Assembly: GCF_027011145.1 (NCBI RefSeq)
Contig: NZ_JALVAO010000003.1
Location: 1-42,295, forward strand
Direction: 5' to 3'
From: Thermococcus sp.
Lineage (GTDB): Archaea > Methanobacteriota_B > Thermococci > Thermococcales > Thermococcaceae
Length of the DNA: 42,295 nt
Made by a program: the position numbers and the translations under genes. This document shows, in pieces, positions 22,463-31,349 of this stretch (position 1 is its first letter; every line of letters begins with the position of its first letter). A model generated the notes under the pieces. That model had not been told where the DNA came from, ran no database searches, and was given only the letters and a program-made list of their open reading frames with translations.

Positions 22463-23047
22463 TCAAGAAGAGTCGTAGTAGACTACGTAGGTGTCATCAT
22501 CGTCGTAGATTTCCTGTGGGGCAACTCCCCAGAGGTATTCCCAGTAGAAGCCCGGATGTGCGTCGATATCAGGGCCTCCCGCCGCCATGTATGATGCCCA
22601 CACGAGTTCGGAACAGTAATAGCTGTCTCCATAGACCTCTTTTGTCCACCATCCCCAGTCATAGGGTTTACCAAGCTGTTGAAGGGCAAATCTGACCGCT
22701 GCCTCCCTCACTTCGTTTGTTGTATCAACCCTGAGAACCGCCACCGTGTCATACCTCTTTAGGAAGTCCGATAGATAAACGGTCCTGACTTCACTTGGGT
22801 TATCCCATGCTTCGACAACCACCCAGTCCTGGGCAGAGGAGTCATAGTACGCTATTATACCAGTGTGAGTCCAGTATCCTGGAATTATAAGATCTGATAT
22901 AGGGTTGTGGCCAATTACTATATCTCCTGGGATAATACCCGTGGGATATGGGTGGGAATAGTCCTGGGACAGACTTGAAGACGCTGAAACGGGGCTCAAT
23001 GTTACAAGCAACAGCAACATTCCCAATATCGGTGCAACTTTCTTCAT
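22463..23047 (-). CDS. Secreted permuted papain-like amidase (YiiX/C92-like)
   Basis: This 194-residue protein has a hydrophobic signal sequence (about 1-25, ending near VSAS). The papain fold is permuted: His61 in GYWTHTGI precedes Cys145 in SYYCSELVW, with an acidic residue at 147. GDIVIGHNPISDLIIPG before the His is typical of YiiX/NlpC-P60 relatives that cut amide bonds in lipids or peptides. It acts outside the cell. I used ATG 23047, six nt after GGAGGTG. TATA GCTTAATAAAC lies at 23093-23103 on the reverse strand. Its substrate in an archaeon without murein is unknown. Confidence 0.8.
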   Translation of the reverse strand: MKKVAPILGMLLLLVTLSPVSASSSLSQDYSHPYPTGIIPGDIVIGHNPISDLIIPGYWTHTGIIAYYDSSAQDWVVVEAWDNPSEVRTVYLSDFLKRYDTVAVLRVDTTNEVREAAVRFALQQLGKPYDWGWWTKEVYGDSYYCSELVWASYMAAGGPDIDAHPGFYWEYLWGVAPQEIYDDDDTYVVYYDSS

Positions 23048-23258
23048 TTGATGCACCTCCAAGTAGACTTTAGTATTTTTTTGTTCAACAATGCTTAATA
23101 AACCCTTCGAATAAATTTGTGGCGTGTCTAAAAAATTTTATTTTGCAATATGTTATACAGAAAACTCTATATCCCATTTTGAGTGTTAATTAACTCCCAT
23201 TAGTAACATTTCCGATGAAAATTTAAACCCATCAAAACAGGGTTTAGTGGGTGGTTAA

Positions 23259-24293
23259 ATGTACGAGATTCCCCTCGATGAGATACTCGCCGAACTGCGG
23301 AGGCTCAACGCTAACCGTGTCCTCATACAGTCCCCAGAGGGTCTCAGAAGGGAAGCTGAAGAGTTGGCCAGTTTCCTTGAAAATAAAGGAATTGAGGCCA
23401 TCCTACACGGAGAAGTTAACTACGGCGCCTGCGACCCAGCGGATTTGGAAGCAAAACGGCTTGGTTGCGATGCTTTAATCCATCTCGGGCACAGTTATAT
23501 GACGCTTCATCTCGAAGTGCCAACAATTTTCGTTCCGGCCTTTTCCGAAGTGGACGTTATTCCGTCCCTGAAGAAAAACCTCGGGGAAATAAGAAAACTT
23601 GGGGAGAAAATAGCCCTCGTAACGACTGCCCAGCACATCCACAAACTTGGCGAAGCGAGAGAGTTTTTGGAAAAGCAGGGCTTCGAGGTCGTAATCGGTA
23701 AGGGGGACTCCCGCGTTTCCTGGCCGGGACAGGTTCTCGGGTGTAACTTTTCAAGTGCAAGAGTAGATGCTGAGGGGATTCTTTTCATAGGTTCAGGCTA
23801 CTTCCACCCCTTAGGGGTTGCCCTTGCTACAAAAAAACCAACTCTGGCAGTAAACCCTTACTCTGGCGACGCAATTTGGATGACCGAGGAGGCAGAGAGA
23901 CTAATCAGAAAGCGCTGGGCTCAGATAGCAAAGGCTATGGACGCGAAGAGCTTTGGGGTTATAGTAAGCACGAAGAAGGGGCAACTCCGCCTTGCTGAGG
24001 CCAAACGCATACTCAACCTCCTCAGGGAGCACGGGAAAAAAGCAAAGCTTATAGCAATGGACCACATAAGCTATCCAAAGCTCGAAGGTTTTCCCTTCGA
24101 TGCCTACGTCGTCGTTGCCTGTCCGAGGGTTCCGATGGACGACTACGAGAACTGGATGAAGCCCGTGCTAACTCCAAGGGAAGTGGAGCTACTTCTGGGG
24201 CTGGGGGAGGACTACGAGTTCGATGAGATACTCGGGACCGAGCGGAGAACTGATGAGCCCCTTGGCATAGCCGTTCACGGTGTAGAGAAATGA
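23259..24293 (+). CDS. dph2: Diphthamide biosynthesis enzyme Dph2 (2-(3-amino-3-carboxypropyl)histidine synthase)
   Basis: Dph2 makes the first diphthamide intermediate on elongation factor 2, using a 4Fe-4S cluster to cleave SAM. The 344 residues match the family end to end. The three cluster cysteines are present at 58 (NYGACD), 162 (VLGCNFS) and 288 (VACPRVP), in the known archaeal spacing. A TATA-like ATTTAAACC lies about 23219-23227. The stop overlaps the next gene as ATGA, making an operon with the METTL5-like methylase. Confidence 0.95.
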   Translation: MYEIPLDEILAELRRLNANRVLIQSPEGLRREAEELASFLENKGIEAILHGEVNYGACDPADLEAKRLGCDALIHLGHSYMTLHLEVPTIFVPAFSEVDVIPSLKKNLGEIRKLGEKIALVTTAQHIHKLGEAREFLEKQGFEVVIGKGDSRVSWPGQVLGCNFSSARVDAEGILFIGSGYFHPLGVALATKKPTLAVNPYSGDAIWMTEEAERLIRKRWAQIAKAMDAKSFGVIVSTKKGQLRLAEAKRILNLLREHGKKAKLIAMDHISYPKLEGFPFDAYVVVACPRVPMDDYENWMKPVLTPREVELLLGLGEDYEFDEILGTERRTDEPLGIAVHGVEK

Positions 24294-24901
24294 AGAAAAA
24301 GCACCTTGCTATGACCCTTTCAAGGCTTGAGGGCTTTAGGAATCCAAAACCCGAGCTGGAGCAGTATCGAACCCCAGGGGATGTAGCGGCTGAACTCCTG
24401 TGGCTTGCTCATTCCGCGGGGCATATAGCCGGCAGGACTGTTGCTGACCTGGGTGCCGGAACAGGGGTTCTCTCAATCGGGGCAAAGCTCCTTGGTGCTA
24501 GGAAGGTCTACGCGGTTGAGAGTGACAAAGAGGCCCTTGAAGTCGCCAGAAAAAACGCGGAAGCCCTTGGACTTGAGGTCGAGTTCATAAACGCCAACGT
24601 CTCTGAGTTCAATGAAAGTGTTGACACCGTTGTTATGAACCCACCCTTCGGGAGCCAGAGGAGACACGCTGACAGGCCCTTCCTTATGAAGGCCTTTGAA
24701 GTTGCAGATGTTGTTTACTCAATACATCTGGCAAAGCCTGAGGTTAGAAATTTTATTGAACGATTCTCCGATGAGTTTGGATTTAAGGCTTCCCTGTTGA
24801 AAACATTACCCTTTGAAATACCGGCTCAATTCCACTTTCACAAAAAGAAACTTAAGAGAATTCTCGTTGATATATACTTCTTTGAGAAGTATCTTCGTTA
24901 A
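24290..24901 (+). CDS. METTL5-like SAM-dependent N6-adenine methyltransferase
   Basis: The 203 residues have motif I ADLGAGTGVLSIGAKLLGAR (about 50-70), motif IV NPPFGS (about 116-121) and the C-terminal HFHKKKLKRILVDIY tail found in the METTL5 group, which methylates an adenine of the small-subunit rRNA in eukaryotes. The target in archaea is probably rRNA, but this is inference. The partner TRMT112 homologue is not in the window. It overlaps dph2 by ATGA, a link between two translation-modifying enzymes. Confidence 0.85.
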   Translation: MKKKHLAMTLSRLEGFRNPKPELEQYRTPGDVAAELLWLAHSAGHIAGRTVADLGAGTGVLSIGAKLLGARKVYAVESDKEALEVARKNAEALGLEVEFINANVSEFNESVDTVVMNPPFGSQRRHADRPFLMKAFEVADVVYSIHLAKPEVRNFIERFSDEFGFKASLLKTLPFEIPAQFHFHKKKLKRILVDIYFFEKYLR

Positions 24902-24981
24902 TATCAGGCTTCGCCGAAAAAAATATATTGGTCAATCTGCAATATTTAACTTGAAGGATATAATCAAGGTCGGTGACATAA

Positions 24982-25902
24982 ATGCCCCCACGTGGTCTTG
25001 ATGCCCTGCTTAAAAAGTGGGAGATGAAGGATTTAATCAGGCGAGCTCGGAAAAGCGATGAGGCCTTGGTAGAACTTTTAAAAGGAATAAGGTCAGAGGA
25101 CACTGACGTTAAACTTGCTTCACTCTCCGCGCTTCTGGAGCTAGTTCAAAGTTCCAACTGGCGCGAAAGAAAGAGAATTCTCGAAATGGGATTTGATGTT
25201 CTCATAGATACACTGTTTTCTCAAGACGAAAGAGTTCTTTGGAGAACTCTTGCTATTTTATCAACGCTCCTTAAGAACAACCCTCTAAACGGCAGTAGAC
25301 TTCTCAAACTTGTGAAAGCATTGACGAACCTTGCCGATACTAAGAGCCCTCTGGTGTGGGATGAGCTTCTCAACGTTGTCGATAGCGTAATGGCTTCCTA
25401 CGTTGACGATAATGTAGCCCAGGAACTCAAGGAAATTCTCAACAAAGGAACAGCGAGTGAGGCAGTGATAGTGGCAATGATTCTTCTTGAAATTGGAGCG
25501 ATAGACAAGGATTGTTGGACAACTCTTGTTGAAAGAATTGCGAGTGCACTCCTCAGCGGCGAGCCGAGGCTCGTTGATGCTGGTCTGGTTGCATCACTCA
25601 AGATATCGAAGCTCCCGCCCGTTTATCCTATGGACGTCCTTATTAAAGAGCTCCTTCCAGCGTTGAGAAAGGCAATGCTTAACTGCGACGACCACATAAG
25701 AAAGGCAAAGGCCATTGAAGTCTTCGATAAATTGAGGGAGACCCTGGTGAGGTACTACCGCTTTAGGCCTAAAGAAGCCCAGCGCGTTGTTGAGGAGCTA
25801 CTGAGCATCGGTCTGGTCGATGAGGCCTACCTGATTTCCTCCGCTATAGGTACGATTCCAACGTCTCCATGGGAATTCTATGGAAACAGGGGTAAGCTCT
25901 GA
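24982..25902 (+). CDS. HEAT/ARM-repeat-like protein of unknown function
   Basis: I see no named family. The 306 residues are nearly all helical, with repeats of about 40 residues such as DVKLASLSALLELVQSSNWR, ERVLWRTLAILSTLLKNNPL and PRLVDAGLVASLKISKLPPV, consistent with an alpha-solenoid that binds protein or RNA. ATG 24982 follows GGTGACATAA. The stop overlaps the next gene by one base (TGATG), so it is co-translated with the RNA m5C methylase. Helping that enzyme or a ribosome-related complex is a guess. Confidence 0.75.
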   Translation: MPPRGLDALLKKWEMKDLIRRARKSDEALVELLKGIRSEDTDVKLASLSALLELVQSSNWRERKRILEMGFDVLIDTLFSQDERVLWRTLAILSTLLKNNPLNGSRLLKLVKALTNLADTKSPLVWDELLNVVDSVMASYVDDNVAQELKEILNKGTASEAVIVAMILLEIGAIDKDCWTTLVERIASALLSGEPRLVDAGLVASLKISKLPPVYPMDVLIKELLPALRKAMLNCDDHIRKAKAIEVFDKLRETLVRYYRFRPKEAQRVVEELLSIGLVDEAYLISSAIGTIPTSPWEFYGNRGKL

Positions 25903-27227
25903 TGCCAAAGCTCAAGCTGAGTGACAGACAGCTCTACGCCCTCATCGAGGCCGTCGAACTCGGGGAGGAGATAAAACCGAGCCAACAAGCAAAGAGGAAA
26001 GCTTTCTCCAAATACAGAATAGAGGGCTGGGAGAACTCCAAGCTTACCGGGATTTTTTACTCGATTCAACGACGACTCGGGCTCATAGACGAGGTTATAG
26101 GTGAGCTCGTCGGCGTTTCTCCGCTCATTTTAGACCCCTGGCTGAGGGCAACGCTTAGGGTGGCCGTTGAGGTTGCCGTTTTCAGGAACCCGAACGAAAA
26201 GACCCTGCAACACCTTAAGGGACTTGCCAAGTTCCTCTCAAGCAGAACCCACCCCTATGTGGGCTATTACTATTACGACCTCCTCCCAAAGGTTATCAAC
26301 TACGTCCCGAGGCTGGACTCTGAGGAAAAGAGGCTGAAGTGGGATTACCTGTTTCCGGAGTGGTTCATCGGAAAGATGCGCGAACTTCTGGGTGACGAAG
26401 CGGAGGAGCTCCTTAAGGCCCTCAACAAAACCCTTCCGGTTAGCTTGAGGGTAAACGGGCTGAAGGCAAGCGTTGAGGAAGTCGAGGATTACCTTATGGA
26501 AAGAGGCCTCCTCTTTGAGAGGAGCGAGAGGGTTAAGACAGTAATCAGGGTTCTCGACCCCTTCAACCCCGGGAAGCTGATGGAGAGTGGTCTGGCCCTT
26601 CCGCAGGAGGAAGCTTCGGCCGTTGCATCGCTAATCCTTGACCCAAAGCCCGGTGAAACGGTTGTTGACCTGGCCGCGGCCCCCGGGGGAAAGACCGCCC
26701 ATATGGCCGAGCTGATGAGCAACGAGGGAAAGATATATGCTTTCGACGTTGACCCCGAGAGGATTAAGCGCATGAGGAAAATCCTTCGGTGGGCCGGCGT
26801 TGAAATAGCGGAGGTAAAGAAGCTCGACGGCAGAAAGGCCCCGGAAGTGCTTGGGGAGGGTATAGCGGATAGGGTTCTTCTGGACGCTCCCTGCACGAGC
26901 GACGGGACGATAGCGAAGAACCCAGAACTGAGGTGGCGGTTGAGGGAGAAGAACATTCCCAAGGTAGTTTCCCTACAGAAAGAGCTCCTCGAGAGCGCGT
27001 GGAGACTTTTAAAGCCCGGCGGGAGGTTGCTTTACTCCACATGCTCGATGCTGAGGGAGGAGGACGAGGGAGTCGTTGAGTGGTTCCTTGCAAGGCATGA
27101 GAACGCCCGGTTAATCCCGCTCAACGGTCCTTATGATGAGGGTTTTCTGCCGGGCACGATGAGGGCCTGGCCCCACAGACACGGCACGATAGGCTTCTTC
27201 TACGCTCTGATTGAAAAGAAAAGTTAA
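25902..27227 (+). CDS. RNA cytosine-C5 methyltransferase (NOL1/NSUN/Sun family)
   Basis: The 441-residue enzyme moves a methyl from SAM to C5 of an RNA cytosine. The N-terminal NusB-like part (about 1-150) precedes the Rossmann domain with motif I VVDLAAAPGGKTAHMAELM (about 253-271). Both catalytic cysteines are present: Cys331 in DAPCTSDGT (motif IV) and Cys381 in YSTCSM (motif VI). The target could be tRNA or rRNA. The ATG overlaps the HEAT gene stop. It converges with the next gene and overlaps its end by 4 nt. Confidence 0.92.
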   Translation: MPKLKLSDRQLYALIEAVELGEEIKPSQQAKRKAFSKYRIEGWENSKLTGIFYSIQRRLGLIDEVIGELVGVSPLILDPWLRATLRVAVEVAVFRNPNEKTLQHLKGLAKFLSSRTHPYVGYYYYDLLPKVINYVPRLDSEEKRLKWDYLFPEWFIGKMRELLGDEAEELLKALNKTLPVSLRVNGLKASVEEVEDYLMERGLLFERSERVKTVIRVLDPFNPGKLMESGLALPQEEASAVASLILDPKPGETVVDLAAAPGGKTAHMAELMSNEGKIYAFDVDPERIKRMRKILRWAGVEIAEVKKLDGRKAPEVLGEGIADRVLLDAPCTSDGTIAKNPELRWRLREKNIPKVVSLQKELLESAWRLLKPGGRLLYSTCSMLREEDEGVVEWFLARHENARLIPLNGPYDEGFLPGTMRAWPHRHGTIGFFYALIEKKS

Positions 27228-28039
27228 GAGAACTCGATTTTGCTAATTACTACCCTTTCTCCGATCTCTTTGGAGAGTTCTCCAGCTTCTCGGTAAATGA
27301 AGTTTTCGATTTCTCTCTTTGCCTTCCCATCGAGTCCCTTTGCAACTATTCTGACTGTGGCATGAAGACCCTTTCCGGCTCCGAGAGCGTACCTCACTTC
27401 CTTTGCCTCGATTTCGATTCTCTCGGGGGTTATCCCGAATCCCTTTAATGCATTCTTTATTTTTCGAGCCATACCCCTAAGATAGGGGTCGAACTCCACG
27501 GGTGAGGTAATTTTTATCTCCGTTTTGGGCTTCTGGGGTTTGGGTTTTGGCTTTTCGATTTGTGTAGTCTCTGGAACACTCACGGGGATTTCTTGTGGCG
27601 TCTCTTTGACTACCATGCTCGCCAAATCTGAGCATATTTCCTCAAGCCTAACTTTAGGAGTGAGGCTGTATACCTCCATGTTGTCCATTATTGAGACCTT
27701 GAGTTCAACGTCTGTTAAGGGAAACACATCAACAATAAACGAGCCTGATTTAACAATGTCCATCATTATTTCAATTGCGGGCCTTCCCACTATGGAGGCG
27801 TTGGATCCAACCTCGAGAACTTCGATTGCCAGCACTTTTTCCCTGTCTATTATTAACGTTGCGTAGTAGGGAGTCCCTTCAACCTTTCCAAAAACCTTCG
27901 CGAATGCACCACCTGATTTGGATAGGGCCTTGGCTAAAACATCTAAAAATTCCTTTTTGCTTTTGCATACCAGATTCTCAACCATCGGAGGAACGGAGGG
28001 AAGTTTCACAGAGACCACCTGAGTATTATTTTTGTACAT
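27224..28039 (-). CDS. Uncharacterised archaeal protein (DUF2226-like)
   Basis: The 271 residues have two parts. An alpha/beta half (about 20-135; GTPYYATLIIDREKVLAIEV, GRPAIEIMMDIVKSG) is joined to a C-terminal half (about 185-270; ALKGFGITPERIEIEAKEVR, GLHATVRIVAKGLDGK) by a Pro/Lys linker (KPKPKPQKPKTEIK). The first half recalls DUF2226 proteins, but I cannot confirm this. The gene begins at ATG right after the stop of MscS (TAA-ATG) and lacks a Shine-Dalgarno, so it probably depends on MscS translation. No membrane segment is seen. Function unknown. Confidence 0.7.
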   Translation of the reverse strand: MYKNNTQVVSVKLPSVPPMVENLVCKSKKEFLDVLAKALSKSGGAFAKVFGKVEGTPYYATLIIDREKVLAIEVLEVGSNASIVGRPAIEIMMDIVKSGSFIVDVFPLTDVELKVSIMDNMEVYSLTPKVRLEEICSDLASMVVKETPQEIPVSVPETTQIEKPKPKPQKPKTEIKITSPVEFDPYLRGMARKIKNALKGFGITPERIEIEAKEVRYALGAGKGLHATVRIVAKGLDGKAKREIENFIYREAGELSKEIGERVVISKIEFS

Positions 28040-29116
28040 TTAGGTTTTATAGTTTACGTTGTTGTGCTTGTTAGAACTGTCGTCATCAATTCTGATCGTA
28101 AGCTCGTTCGCAAACCAGTTGACCCTCTGCGGGAACGGTATCTCTATGCCCTCCCTGTCGAGCGTTTCTTTTATCTTCCTCACAATTTCGGTCCTCACAT
28201 CAAACCACTTCTCGCTCGGGACCCATGCCCAGACCCTTAAAATGACCGCACTGTCGCCAAGGTTCTCGACGTAAACCTTCGGCTCTGGCTCTGCCAAAAC
28301 GAGGGGAATCTCATCAAGGGTCTTTTCAATGGCCTCTATCGCCCTCTGTGCATCTTCTGCATAGGCTATGCCCACCTGAACGTCAACCCTCCGAACAGGA
28401 TACCTTTTTAGATTAACGATGTTACTGTTAAACAATGCTTCGTTTGGAATCCTGACAAGGGTTCCATCCCATGTCCTTATTCTCGTCGAGAAAATCCTTA
28501 TGTCCTCGACAACTCCCTGAACGTTTCCGACCTGAACGGCATCGCCTATCTTGAGGGGTTTGTCAAAGTACATGAATATTCCTGAGACGAAGTTCGAAAC
28601 GACGGTTCTCGACGAGAAACCGAGAACTATGCCCGTTATTCCAGCCGCGGCGAGGAGGGCACCGAGCTCACCTATGATACCCGCAAAGCTAAGGGCAAGG
28701 AAAAACGCCAAGGTTATGAAAGTGTAGTAGAAGAGCTTTGCCTTGATTTTGTCCTCTGGTCCCCTTTTTGTCTGGAGAAGGTAGTCCTTTGACTTCTTCG
28801 CTATAAGGTAGGAGATGTAGAAAAATCCCACTGCAAAGGCAAGGTTTCCTATTGTCGTCGGTCCTACGTTGTATTTCATTAGACCGAGGCTGTAGAGGGC
28901 ACCTATAACACCACCAAGGACAAAGAGCTTGAAGATTAGTTCTGCAGTGTCCTCGTTGAGTATCCACGTCAGGTCTGTTTCTTTTGAGGCCCGGATTATG
29001 CCCTTCTTTGCTATTTCTCCGATAAGGGTGAGGATTACTACCGCTAAGACAGCCTTTAGAATTCCTTCCAGCGTTATTCCTGAAACCATTGGAAGGGAAA
29101 TTGCCGTTGTGTTCAA
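28040..29116 (-). CDS. MscS-family mechanosensitive channel
   Basis: The 358-residue channel opens when the membrane is stretched and releases solutes. It has about five membrane helices, and the pore helix and MscS-specific block are clear: GALLAAAGITGIVLGFSSRT and VVSNFVSGIFMYFDKPLKIG, then the beta domain (VEDIRIFSTRIRTWDGTLVR) and an alpha/beta end. I favour TTG at 29116, because TTGA overlaps the stop of the preceding DUF432 gene and GAGGTGG lies before it; GTG 29125 is the alternative. It sits in a DUF432-MscS-DUF2226-like operon. Confidence 0.9.
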   Translation of the reverse strand: MNTTAISLPMVSGITLEGILKAVLAVVILTLIGEIAKKGIIRASKETDLTWILNEDTAELIFKLFVLGGVIGALYSLGLMKYNVGPTTIGNLAFAVGFFYISYLIAKKSKDYLLQTKRGPEDKIKAKLFYYTFITLAFFLALSFAGIIGELGALLAAAGITGIVLGFSSRTVVSNFVSGIFMYFDKPLKIGDAVQVGNVQGVVEDIRIFSTRIRTWDGTLVRIPNEALFNSNIVNLKRYPVRRVDVQVGIAYAEDAQRAIEAIEKTLDEIPLVLAEPEPKVYVENLGDSAVILRVWAWVPSEKWFDVRTEIVRKIKETLDREGIEIPFPQRVNWFANELTIRIDDDSSNKHNNVNYKT

Positions 29117-29760
29117 GGCCACCACCTCATTCTAAAGTTTGGCATGGGTTCGGCCTTGTGAGTCGCCTTCAGCCTTCCGTCTGGAGGATTCCCCGTGTTG
29201 TTAACCTCATAGGGTTCCTTTGTCGTGAGAATTATCAGGGGATAGTAGGCCCTTTCCTCGGAGTAGAACATGACGCTGTTCTTTGTTGGGATAACAACTC
29301 GCTCAACCAGTTTCCAATCCTTTGTGGGATTCCTGATAATCAGCTTGACTACGCCCAGAGAGTCTGGTTCGCTCTCGTAAAACGGACTTACGTGGTATCT
29401 TGCAATAACCCCAATTGAATGCTCTCCGTATAGGGCGTATTTTTCCCTTCCAACGATGAATCGGTCTATTAGTGCGTTTCCGGCCTTGACCACAACGTCC
29501 ACCGGTGCGCTCAGGTAGCCGTGGACGGTCTCACCCGGCGGAACCGCGAGCCTCTCCACGAGCTTCACCATGAGAAACCCGACGCCGTAGCCTTCCGCCG
29601 GGGCGGGAAGAATGGAAAGCTTTCTCCCTTTAAGAATTCTCACAACAACATCGTCTCGCTTGTACGTGAAGACCCCTTCTGAGTTTTCGATGATGTGAAT
29701 TTTTTTGTTTCCGACGTGTATGAACTTGGTCTTTAGCTCATGTTCTCCGAAAGTCTTCAT
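29113..29760 (-). CDS. DUF432 family protein
   Basis: The 215 residues match the archaeal DUF432 family as I recall it, including LAVPPGETVHGYLSAPVDVV and the GEHSIGVIARYHVSPFYES segment. It is beta-rich with no signal or membrane segment. Reverse-strand ACTTTAAATC (about 29783-29792) lies about 25 nt before ATG 29760, and no Shine-Dalgarno is seen, so the message may be leaderless. Its stop overlaps the MscS start, and the pairing with MscS suggests a channel-linked role. Confidence 0.82.
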   Translation of the reverse strand: MKTFGEHELKTKFIHVGNKKIHIIENSEGVFTYKRDDVVVRILKGRKLSILPAPAEGYGVGFLMVKLVERLAVPPGETVHGYLSAPVDVVVKAGNALIDRFIVGREKYALYGEHSIGVIARYHVSPFYESEPDSLGVVKLIIRNPTKDWKLVERVVIPTKNSVMFYSEERAYYPLIILTTKEPYEVNNTGNPPDGRLKATHKAEPMPNFRMRWWP

Positions 29761-29785
29761 GGTGAGAAGTTAAGAGCTCGAAGAT

Positions 29786-30436
29786 TTAAAGTTTCCCACC
29801 CAGGATTTCCTTCAAAGAAATCGGTCTTAACTGGGCTTTCTCTCCAGCATATCTGGCAAGGTCGAAAACGTGATTAACTTTCTCAATAACTCCAACATCT
29901 GCGGTAGCGACACTCTCAAAGGCTTTCAGCTCGTAGTCGGGGCTCTTCACGAGGCGAACCTCAGCTGGAACCTCAAGCTCTTCCAGAAGCCTTTCGGTGA
30001 TTGCCTTAACGACGCCACTCCCCGGGTTGTTTTTCCCGTAGAAGAAGACCGTTTTTTGTGGGGAGAGCTCAGCTAAGGCCGAGACTATCAGCGCGAGGTT
30101 TCGCTCGGTTTCGGAATGCGGTCTGTATTTCCCCCGGTAGGCCAAATCTCTAACGAGCAAATCCTCGCAGAGTATTGCCCTTCCCTCGAGAAGGGATTCA
30201 AGGGTTATGAGCACGTTGAAGCCGTCTATCGCCAGAACCCTGCCCCTAACTTCTCGAGGCCTTAGAAGTTTCCGTTTAACTTCTTCAATCCATGAATCCG
30301 GGAAGACGCACCTCGCGAGTAGATGCCTTTCCTCCCTGCTCAGCAGATAGTGGTTGGCCACGAAGTTCAGGGCAACGCTCTTCCTGTAACCCCTGTTGAG
30401 GAGGTACTTAAGGTCCCGATAGGCCTCAACCAGCAT
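29786..30436 (-). CDS. DUF434 family protein
   Basis: The 216 residues carry the DUF434 N-terminal half (GYRKSVALNFVANHYLLSRE) and a NYN/PIN-like nucleotide-binding half (VLAIDGFNVLITLESLLEGR, conserved Asp about 73; KTVFFYGKNNPGS), described elsewhere as DUF5616. A nuclease role is conceivable, but the acidic centre cannot be fully defined here. No clear Shine-Dalgarno precedes ATG 30436. It follows the HD gene by 20 nt on the same strand. Confidence 0.8.
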   Translation of the reverse strand: MLVEAYRDLKYLLNRGYRKSVALNFVANHYLLSREERHLLARCVFPDSWIEEVKRKLLRPREVRGRVLAIDGFNVLITLESLLEGRAILCEDLLVRDLAYRGKYRPHSETERNLALIVSALAELSPQKTVFFYGKNNPGSGVVKAITERLLEELEVPAEVRLVKSPDYELKAFESVATADVGVIEKVNHVFDLARYAGEKAQLRPISLKEILGGKL

Positions 30437-30456
30437 GGCAAAAAATAGGGGAAAGC

Positions 30457-31233
30457 TCAGATAACCTTTTCGAGGGTTTCCCCATCCTTGCCTGTGTGAA
30501 TCCTGAGCTTGACCTTTCCAGCAAGCAGGGAGCTCTTGACCTTCTTCGTCAGAATCTCATCCACCTGGAAGATTCCTGCAGGATGTTTCATCCATATCTC
30601 GATGAGTATCGGCTGTCTTTCACTTCCTTCGTGAATCTCAACGCGCTCTATTGCCAGAGCGGAAACGGCGTGTATATCAACGCGGTCCTTCTTGTGGACT
30701 AGCCTGCTTCTCCCCGCTTCCATGTCACAGCCGTCAGCTATGGTAACGATCGACCCCTCTATGGTTGTGCACGGCACGTGCTCGTCGTGGGTGTAAATTG
30801 CGTTGAGTGTTAAAGCCTTCAGCAATAGGGGATCGCGCCTCTCGAACTCCTTCACGAGCCTCTCGATTATGGGCTCGGCGAGGAAAACGCTGAACTCATA
30901 GTGGTTTATCCTGTGTATCATGTTGCCTATGTCGTGGAAGAGTGCCCCAAAGGCGACTATAAACTTGCTCCACCAGAGGGGCTTGCCGAGCTTCTCCGCC
31001 GTCGTCTGAATTCCAAACTTCTTGAGTATCCTAAGCAACTCAAGGGCCCTTCTTGTCGTCAGGAGAACGTGAACGGGGCCATGATCGTTGAACTGGTAGA
31101 CGTTGAGCACTATGTAGTTCGTCGTGTCAAAGTAGTAGTGGTACTCTCGAAAAGTCCTTTCGTAGGCCTCGAAGAGCTTGTCGTCCCCAAAGAGTTCCCT
31201 AATTTCCTTTAAGAGTGCCTCCTCCGTGTACAT
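30457..31233 (-). CDS. HD-domain metal-dependent phosphohydrolase
   Basis: The 258 residues hold an HD domain: His51 (NDHGPVH), His100-Asp101 (LFHDIGN), the later HDEHVP segment and IADGCDMEAGR. These positions fit a two-metal HD phosphohydrolase, with an unknown substrate (nucleotide or signalling molecule). A C-terminal strand-rich domain follows from about 190. ATG 31233 follows GGTGGGAAA. TATA on the reverse strand is CCCTTAAATTC (31263-31273). It is the first gene before DUF434. Confidence 0.88.
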   Translation of the reverse strand: MYTEEALLKEIRELFGDDKLFEAYERTFREYHYYFDTTNYIVLNVYQFNDHGPVHVLLTTRRALELLRILKKFGIQTTAEKLGKPLWWSKFIVAFGALFHDIGNMIHRINHYEFSVFLAEPIIERLVKEFERRDPLLLKALTLNAIYTHDEHVPCTTIEGSIVTIADGCDMEAGRSRLVHKKDRVDIHAVSALAIERVEIHEGSERQPILIEIWMKHPAGIFQVDEILTKKVKSSLLAGKVKLRIHTGKDGETLEKVI

Positions 31234-31349
31234 TTTCCCACCCAAAAGGCAAACAACGTTTAGAATTTAAGGGTTTTGAACGGGATTCGGTGAAAAAAGT
31301 GGGCCTTCGTTGGGTGGTTTTAACTTTTCTCTTCTCTCTCCAAATCCCC

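Noticed and set aside
23184-23193. GTTAATTAAC palindrome before dph2
   Set aside because: It is a short AT-rich symmetry, likely by chance, not at the predicted start of transcription.
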